From Gnetum montanum (Eukaryota; Streptophyta; Gnetopsida; Gnetales; Gnetaceae), in assembly GCA_015680685.1 (NCBI GenBank), contig MNCI01011109.1, positions 107,606 to 171,605 on the forward strand: a stretch of DNA of 64,000 nucleotides. Reading direction: 5' to 3'. Position numbers and translations under genes: made by a program. Shown here piece after piece: positions 58,378 to 64,000 of this stretch (position 1 is the stretch's first letter; each line of letters opens with the position of its first letter). The notes under the pieces were generated by a model. That model searched no databases. It was not told the DNA's origin and worked only from the letters and a program-made list of their open reading frames with translations.

Positions 58378-59579
58378 TTAAGATACTCTCTGATCTTGAT
58401 CAACCTTAGAAATTAATGGAAGTAGTTGTAATTCTACCATAAGTGGTATATGATCAGATGGTCTTGTTCGGGATGGAAGAGATTGATCTTGATTCTTCTC
58501 AATTTTTTCTTTAGAAATTAACTCTAGTAACTTGATAACTTGGAAGAATCAAACATTGTACCAAATATAATCCAAGGCCTCAATGAAGAATGTTGTTAAT
58601 CCATCTTCATTAATCATGGCAAAGTAATTACTAAAATATGGTTCTTGATGAGTACTATCCATCAACATCATCTATTCCTAAATTATGGCATCTAATTTAT
58701 CTATTGAAAATTCAAAGTAGAATATGCACTAGCCAATGGAATTGCATGTTGAATTGATGAAAACATCTTCTTCAAATTAAGTTCGCCTTCCAAGGATTCC
58801 TTTCCACATTTATATTTTAAGAATTAATAAACACTACTTCCAACTTTTGCATTGAAGTCTCCACAAAGAATAAATGGAACTGGATTAGTATATCTTAGGA
58901 ATAACTTATTCTTCAAACTTTCCTCTGTTTGCTTAATCAAGTATGTTCCTTGACATAGTCTAATATTTGAACATGTTAATTTGGCAATTAAATATGTGTT
59001 AACTACACATACACATCTTCTTGATAAATGTATTTTTAGTATCAATTCCAAGGCTATGTGAATTTTCTAAAATCTTGACTATTCTTTCTTTTCCATGATT
59101 TGAAGTTCTAGGATTTCAAAAATCATATCTTCTAAACTCCATTCAAATCTTCGTACTACTTCAAATTTTGCTTCTTTATAAAAGATTATGCAACCATCCA
59201 TGTCATGATTTCTGCACTAGGCTAATCTATATGGTTTGAAAGAAGAGCTTCCATAAGAACCTTTTTGCTTGTAAATACCTCTGTATCCCATCTTTTTCAA
59301 GTCTAGTTGGGATTGGCATAGGAATTCCCATGGTAAGACTTCTTGTAGGCACAAAACATCAACATCCAAACCTTGTAACTCTACTAAGATGCATGGATAT
59401 CTATATTCATGCCAATCCAAGGCCCATGGTGGACATAGAAAATGTTGTTTATCACTGTCTAAGGATCTTCCAAGCACGTTGTATGTTGTAACTTTCATTC
59501 TCATTCTTGGATTCTCTTCTAAGCCATTTCTCTTTATAAATATCATACACATTGTCAGAAAGAAACTATGACTCTCCAT
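58378..59579 (-). pseudogene. CCR4-like deadenylase (EEP nuclease), intronless and broken
   Basis: The exonuclease-endonuclease-phosphatase fold can be followed for about 400 codons on the minus strand. Motifs are TTYNVLGRSL and CPPWALDW (about 59400-59485), LCLQEVLPWE (about 59325-59355), MDGCIIFYKEAKFE (about 59161-59202), CVVNTYLIAK (about 58981-59010), 'FILCGDFNAKVGSSVY' (about 58828-58875), ALDYIWYNV and 'PSRTRPSDHIPLMVEL' to a stop at 58378-58380. These match plant CCR4 homologues, which shorten mRNA poly(A) tails. In-frame stops occur near 59218, 59080, 58825 and 58549, with a frameshift near 58670-58705. The usual NTH motif reads NTY. No leucine-rich N-terminus is present. The lack of introns suggests a processed copy, or a fragment taken from one exon. 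Confidence 0.85.
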
Positions 59580-59599
59580 GTTGTTCTATCGTATGATTT

Positions 59600-60230
59600 G
59601 GTTACAAGACAAATTGATATACATGTTCTTGACCATTTTTGTTCATTAACTAATTCTCCAACTAATCTTGTTGGTAACGACTAGCTACATTACCTAGACT
59701 CTTTAGTGGCCTTTTTTTCTAACCCCTTTAGAACACTAACTCCAGCAGTGTAACTAATGACAAACTAGAGGTTCAATGATCTTAAGGCTATCTACAAGGT
59801 TAAATGCTTAATCTTAAGGCTCAAAAGGTTCAATTTGTAAGTCTCGATAATTAAATTATTATGCATGATTAATTAGACTAAGTTGTGATCTTTTACGGTA
59901 GAATTTATGATATCATCAAATTATCAAGTACCTAGATAATAAATTTGACCTCACTATTGAGTTCGGTGAAAAATGTTGCAAATGGCTATTCATATGTTAG
60001 AAATGAACCTTGTATGTCCAATTTATGCTAAAATTGAGTTTTTGAGGGTCTTGAGGCACTATGTTGGGCGAGTAAAAAATAATTTTCAAAGCTTCATGGA
60101 ATAGATCTCATTTCACCAATGTGTCCAAGAGATTTAAATCTATAGAAAACAACTCTTTATTTACTGAAAAATACTTTTGGAATAAAACATTATGGCTGCT
60201 AGAGTTGAAAACCTTAAGCATGGAAAATGA
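59600..60230. other. Unassigned AT-rich stretch
   Basis: No coding or repeat similarity recognised. Confidence 0.4.
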
Positions 60231-60295
60231 AACTTCCAGAAAGGTCACCCATCCCAATACTACTCCAAAAACAATGTACTTAATTATGGAATTCT
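60231..60295 (-). ncRNA. 5S rRNA-derived fragment
   Basis: The minus strand reads AGAATTCC, then AATTAAG, then 'GGAGTAGTATTGGGATGGGTG' in two parts (GGAGTAGTATTGG and GATGGGTGACC), then CTGGAAGTT. This follows the middle and 3' part of plant 5S rRNA, including the internal promoter region, with several substitutions. The first third of 5S is not recognisable. It could be a 5S pseudogene or part of a 5S-carrying retroelement such as Cassandra. Confidence 0.7.
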
Positions 60296-60380
60296 TATCT
60301 TGCAAATTTTACTGCCTATTTTGTTGATATTTTTAAATTTTCTGTTCATGTTAATTGATTTAAAATTTATAGCTGCAGAT

Positions 60381-60560
60381 GGGATTCTACGGTGTCCGTA
60401 AAGCTTCGTGAGAGGTGGGATTCTATGGTTTCCATAGTACCTGTGGAGCTCCATGAGAGGCAAGATTCCACAGTGTCTGTGGAGCTGTAGGGGAGGCAGG
60501 ATTCCACCATCTCCATAGTGTTCACAGAGCTCTATTGAAGGCAGGATTCTATAGTGCTCC
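60381..60560 (+). repeat. Tandem repeat of alternating 36 and 45 bp (12/15 codons)
   Basis: Units start (G/A)(G/A)GATTC at 60381, 60417, 60462, 60498 and 60543, with lengths 36, 45, 36 and 45 and a partial last unit. All lengths are multiples of three. In the plus frame starting GAT they read DSTVSV-, DSMVSIVPVEL-, DSTVSVEL-, DSTISIVFTEL- and DSIVL, with stops in units 3 and 4. It looks like the relic of a protein repeat. Confidence 0.85.
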
Positions 60561-60599
60561 TAGACACCTTAAATTTATCAAAAATTTTGGAGGTTTTTT

Positions 60600-60920
60600 T
60601 GGTGAGGACGAAGGTGAGGGCAACATCAGCGGTGCAAGCAATAGTGGCAGTGACAATAAGGAGCGGCGTGGACAGTAATAGGCGAGCGGCGATGGCAAGC
60701 AAGTGGTGTGTACGGTGATAAGCGGTCGACCATCCAAATAACTACCTCAGTTATCACTTTGTGCTGTAGTGGCATTGAGTTTAAACACATAACCTTCCAA
60801 GACGTCCTCCATTGCTGCCTGTGTATCGGGGACCTGCCATACACCGACAATGCCGACGAGTTCGAGGCTGGTCCAAAATGCAACAATGCATGTACTATGC
60901 ATGTGGTCAAGCTACTTTAG
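60600..60920. other. GC-richer stretch of uncertain origin
   Basis: Rich in GGCGA/GCGGC. It directly adjoins the isopropylmalate synthase relic and may be more of the same insertion. No domain recognised in the open frames on either strand. Confidence 0.35.
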
Positions 60921-60949
60921 CACAAGGCCCCATCCCAGCACAGTGCACT

Positions 60950-61413
60950 CTTAACTTCCTTGGTACTGGTGTCTACTAGCATCCTCGACGTGAAGACAGC
61001 CGAGGATGCCGACATAGGTGACCATGTCTCGAGCAATGCGATTGACGTCATCACAGGATTTGCAGAGCTTGTGCTGCTGGTGGTGAATGTCATTGGTGGA
61101 GATGAATGTGGTTGTGTGGCTACACTGCGTGACAAATGGCATTCGATGCAGTGTTAATAGCAGCCTTGTTGCAACGGGCCAGCCCACAGATGACAGGAAC
61201 ATAACCACTGTTATCAATGCATCGGCCTACCTCTTTTGCAACAAGCTCCATAGATTCGACGTTGTTAGGGAAGGCAATAGGGAAGCCTACCTTGATAATA
61301 TCAATGCCTAGACAAGCCAAGTGCCTAGACCATACAAAGCTACATGGCCCTATGATGGGTGGCATGGCCTCAAGCAGGGCTACGTAGCCCTCATGGACCA
61401 GCGCAACCTTCAA
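60950..61413 (-). pseudogene. 2-isopropylmalate synthase fragment
   Basis: The minus strand at 61120-61413 reads LACLGIDIIKVGFPIAFPNN, then MELVAKEVG and DNSGYVPVICGLARCNKAAI. After a stop/frameshift at about 61125 it continues with 'TTTFISTNDIHHQQHKLCKS', VNRIARDMVTY and LGCLHVEDASR. This is the N-terminal catalytic barrel of 2-isopropylmalate synthase, the plastid enzyme that starts leucine synthesis. The 'TLRDGEQ' start of the barrel, the rest of the barrel and the regulatory C-terminus are absent. The fragment is intronless and clearly more GC-rich than the surrounding DNA, which suggests a captured or retrocopied piece. Confidence 0.8.
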
Positions 61414-61419
61414 AATATT

Positions 61420-62447
61420 TTTTTAAAATATATTTGATATAATATTATTATTACTTTTTTATATCATTTTTAGGGTTTGGGTTTGAACCTACAACCTTCC
61501 ATTCTTTTTTTTAAACCTTTTATTATTATTTTATTTGGACATGCATTATGAAAAACTTTAAATGTTGATATCTCACAATCTATAAGTCTAATTGGAATGA
61601 AATTCGTATCATTGAAATCATTTCAATGAATACTATGAGTTGGATATAGTTTTAAGATCTACACACTAATTTGAATTTCTAAGATTTTAAAGAACCAAGA
61701 TAGCTTATTTTGCAAGATTGATATTCCTAGGTTGAGACATGGATGAAATAATGACTTCTAGATAACTCAAACAATTATAAATGATATTCCAACCCTTAAA
61801 TGAAAAACATAATACTTTTATCTTATGATTTGATGAGTATGATATAATCTTATCCTCTTGCATCAAGATTATGTTCTAGATATTAAGGATCGGCAAGACA
61901 TCACAACATGATCCCTTAGATACTGGTTTTTGTATGAATCTCATAGCAATGAACTTATTGGTTGAGGAGGGATGAGACAATCTTGTGACTAGGTTGAATC
62001 CCTTCAATACATAGATCCTAAGTAATATGAGTATTGCCAAGTTTATAGGGGTAAGGTATTTAGGATACTAATTTTCAAATGAGATCAAATCAACTCAGGT
62101 CATGATTACTAACCTTCTAAAAAGAACTTAATAATAACCTGAATCCATTATGTTTTAACAATATTATAAGATGGGTAACAGTTACCTGGATCAGTATTTT
62201 TACCAATGTTTCTTGTAGTTGATGTACCATGGTGAGGCATAGGCAAATCTCTTAATTGTTGGTATCCTTGAATGAATCTTGGTTGGTGGGGTTCATGTTG
62301 AACATGATACACTTCATGGTTCTTTTATAGATGTATCAATCATCTTGGGCATATGACACATCTGTTGGTGGTCCATGGCTCTCCTTGGATCTTGGCTCTA
62401 TGGTTAATGATTACGTTGTAGTCAACCCATGGTTCTGATTGGACCTT
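61420..62447. other. Unassigned AT-rich stretch
   Basis: No coding similarity recognised. It ends at the LTR boundary. Confidence 0.4.
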
Positions 62448-63437
62448 TGATGAGTGGCGAGGTACCCCTACACTCAACCATACGAAACAAGTGTCGCACG
62501 CGCGATCCAGTCGAACTCCGCACATGGACTAGTTGTGGCACCTAGATAGTTAGCCTTAGGTCGCAGTTCGCTGTCTTCCCATCTAGACTAGTTTTGCATA
62601 TGTTACGTATGGTTTAGTCTAGATGAGGTGTATGATGTGTTCCTAATTTTAACGCTACTCCTGAAGGTAGTGGAAAATAATATTTAACTAAACTAAACTA
62701 AGAGGAAAAGAGTAAGAAAATATAATCTAGCCTAAGTGCGATGAGCAACCGATTCCTTGATCAACCATACACATCTTGGACTTCGTGCACGACTACCACT
62801 GGGACTACCAAGCGTAGCTCCAAGGTATACCACTAGGATTACAAAGCACAGATCCCAAATATGCCATTGGGTTACCAAGCGTAGGTCCTAGATACGCCAC
62901 TGGGCTACCAAGTAGTCACACTTAAATGCTCGTAACCAAGTCGTACTCATTCCGCTTCTAGGAGTTTAAGGGTGAGAGACTATTCGCGATGAGCAACTGA
63001 TTCCTTAACTAGCCGTACACATCCGTAGATGCTCGTAGTCAAGTCGTACTCACACCACACTATGAAAGCAATAAATAACATTAAATAAATAACAAAAAAA
63101 TAAACTAAGTGAATGCTACAAAGATGAAGTAATCTTGATCTTTATTGCCGATCATGTGCATGTCCAAGTACAGCACACTCGAATAAAGACATCGTACAAT
63201 TACATTCACCACACTGCGGGCAGACACGGGAAAAAATCTAACTCTAGAGGGATCAAACTACCAGAGCTTCGCTACTTCTAAACTGGGATCCCGAACAAGG
63301 GAGAGCCACGTCTTATTTATAGATATGGCAGCGGCTTGCGATATCGCGTACGTGATATCGTAGGGAAGATGCGATATCACGTACGCGATATCACGGGGGG
63401 ATGCCATATCGCGGCCTATGCGAATCACGTCTCATTA
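62448..63437 (-). mobile_element. 3' LTR of a TGATGAG-family element running off the right edge
   Basis: 990 bp, plus-strand bounds TGATGAG to CTCATTA, the latter a decayed CTCATCA. On the minus strand: purine tract (complement of 63438-63450), palindromic U3 (63335-63425), TATAAATA (complement of 63314-63321), then R/U5. It is longer than the solo LTR because of a 34-bp unit in four copies (62796-62920) and a second partial duplication (62986-63058). The left flank is ACCTT; the matching duplication would lie outside the window. Confidence 0.9.
62796..62920. repeat. 34-bp tandem repeat in LTR R/U5
   Basis: Units begin CCACTGGG or a variant at 62796, 62830, 62864 and 62897, each with a 'TACCAAGCG' phrase. 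Other LTR copies have one to three. Confidence 0.85.
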
Positions 63438-63450
63438 TAGCCCCACAAAT
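63438..63450 (-). promoter_or_regulatory. Polypurine tract of the right-edge element
   Basis: The minus strand reads ATTTGTGGGGCTA directly before the LTR. The following AACTCAAGGATGAGTTTTATTC-type context is shared with 12425-12445. Confidence 0.65.
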
Positions 63451-63730
63451 GAATAAAACTCATCCTTGAGTTACAAGGAGAACAAGCTTCAATGATTACA
63501 CAGTGGATAGGTATGGGATTATTAACTGGAAAAAGAAATGGACTAATGCCGCAATGTAGGAAGACACAACACAGAGAAAAAATACTACAACTACAAAAAT
63601 GTGGAACTCATGTAGTTCCTAGTGGCGGTGGCTCCTCCATGGGTGCTTTTCCTTTGTCACATGCTCCAAGCTTTGAAGGTTGACGACATTGAAGAATAGC
63701 CTGGAGCTTCTCCTCTTCAGTTTGAGGGTC

Positions 63731-64000
63731 CTATGCCGTCCATGTTGATGCTCTGATGTTTGATGGAGTCAGCACTTCCCATGGACAGGGTAGATGCAGA
63801 AACATCTGATTAGCCTTGACATACCATGCTGCGAACACCCGTCGTTCCTCTTCATAGGCTCTGGCTTTGTCTTTGTATTCGTGAAGCTCTGTTAGCTGTC
63901 GAGCCAAGTCAGTTGCAACATCTTTTTGTCCTTGGTAGCTTTCTTTCACCACCGCAAGTTTAGAATTTGTGACATCTAGTTTTTCAGCCAACTTCTTTCG
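63731..64000 (-). CDS. Coiled-coil ORF at the 3' end of the right-edge element (partial)
   Basis: The minus-strand frame stays open to the window edge (RKKLAEKLDVTNSKLAV at the edge) and ends at 63731. It is rich in Leu, Glu, Lys and Ala, with heptad-like spacing (LARQLTELHEYKDKARAYEE), then a short 'WYVKANQMFLHLPCPWE' end. It sits about 0.3 kb upstream of the polypurine tract, so it is a retrotransposon ORF downstream of, or replacing, pol. I do not recognise the family; it could be an extra 3' ORF or a rearranged gag end. No stops are seen in the visible part. Confidence 0.5.
   Translation of the reverse strand, partial: RKKLAEKLDVTNSKLAVVKESYQGQKDVATDLARQLTELHEYKDKARAYEEERRVFAAWYVKANQMFLHLPCPWEVLTPSNIRASTWTA

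Noticed and set aside
58378-59579. CCR4-like sequence as a working gene with introns
   Set aside because: The homology is continuous without introns, and stops and a frameshift fall inside conserved segments.
60626-60910. Minus-strand ORFs next to the isopropylmalate synthase fragment
   Set aside because: No domain recognised, and the reading does not match the expected continuation of the enzyme.

Overview
This window is AT-rich nuclear DNA from a seed plant, probably an angiosperm. It is almost entirely decayed, nested LTR retrotransposons. I found no intact host gene, no CRISPR array, no operon structure and no confident tRNA gene. The plant assignment rests on Athila-type Ty3/gypsy elements primed by tRNA-Asp, a SIRE-type Ty1/copia element primed by initiator tRNA-Met, a Tat/Ogre-type gag-protease element, and broken copies of two typical plant genes (a CCR4-like nuclease and 2-isopropylmalate synthase). 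The species cannot be named from the sequence. Four runs of N (8044-8146, 21264-21401, 39194, 43315-43944) mark assembly gaps.

Layout, left to right. 1-1570: plus-strand Athila-like integrase remnant. About 3400-11567: minus-strand Athila-like element ('element 1'), the best preserved here, with 5' LTR, tRNA-Asp primer site, gag, protease, RT, RNase H, a shortened integrase and a non-coding 3' region. 11568-15598: minus-strand non-autonomous LTR element of the same family with no gag-pol. 15599-27130: a second, different minus-strand Ty3/gypsy family ('element 2'). Its gag-pol copy (16.9-23.3 kb) and the unidentified 3' ORF of another copy (24.3-27.1 kb) lie on either side of one LTR. 27130-29915: an array of short hairpins belonging to family 2. 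29920-36685: two plus-strand Athila-family fragments, one inserted in the other. 36686-46883: a family 2 LTR and 3' ORF, split by a complete SIRE-like copia element (37742-45030) that itself carries two solo LTRs. 46883-53981: Tat/Ogre-type gag-protease element without RT or integrase, followed by repeat-rich 3' DNA with a TATA box. 53985-57420: fragments of Athila RT and of copia, with a solo LTR flanked by perfect 5-bp duplications. 58378-61413: broken CCR4-like gene, a 5S rRNA-derived stretch, a 12/15-codon tandem repeat and a broken 2-isopropylmalate synthase. 62448-64000: minus-strand 3' LTR and the adjoining internal region of another TGATGAG-family element that runs off the right edge.

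The insertions can be ordered in time. An Athila fragment (F) was hit by an Athila element (G), G by family 2 (E), E by copia, and copia by TGATGAG-family solo LTRs. Target duplications or matching flanks support most of the steps. The most unusual features are the palindromes in the TGATGAG LTR U3, the hairpin array and unidentified ORF of family 2, the gag-protease-only Tat element with a dispersed phrase repeat, and the cluster of broken host-derived sequences at 58-61 kb.
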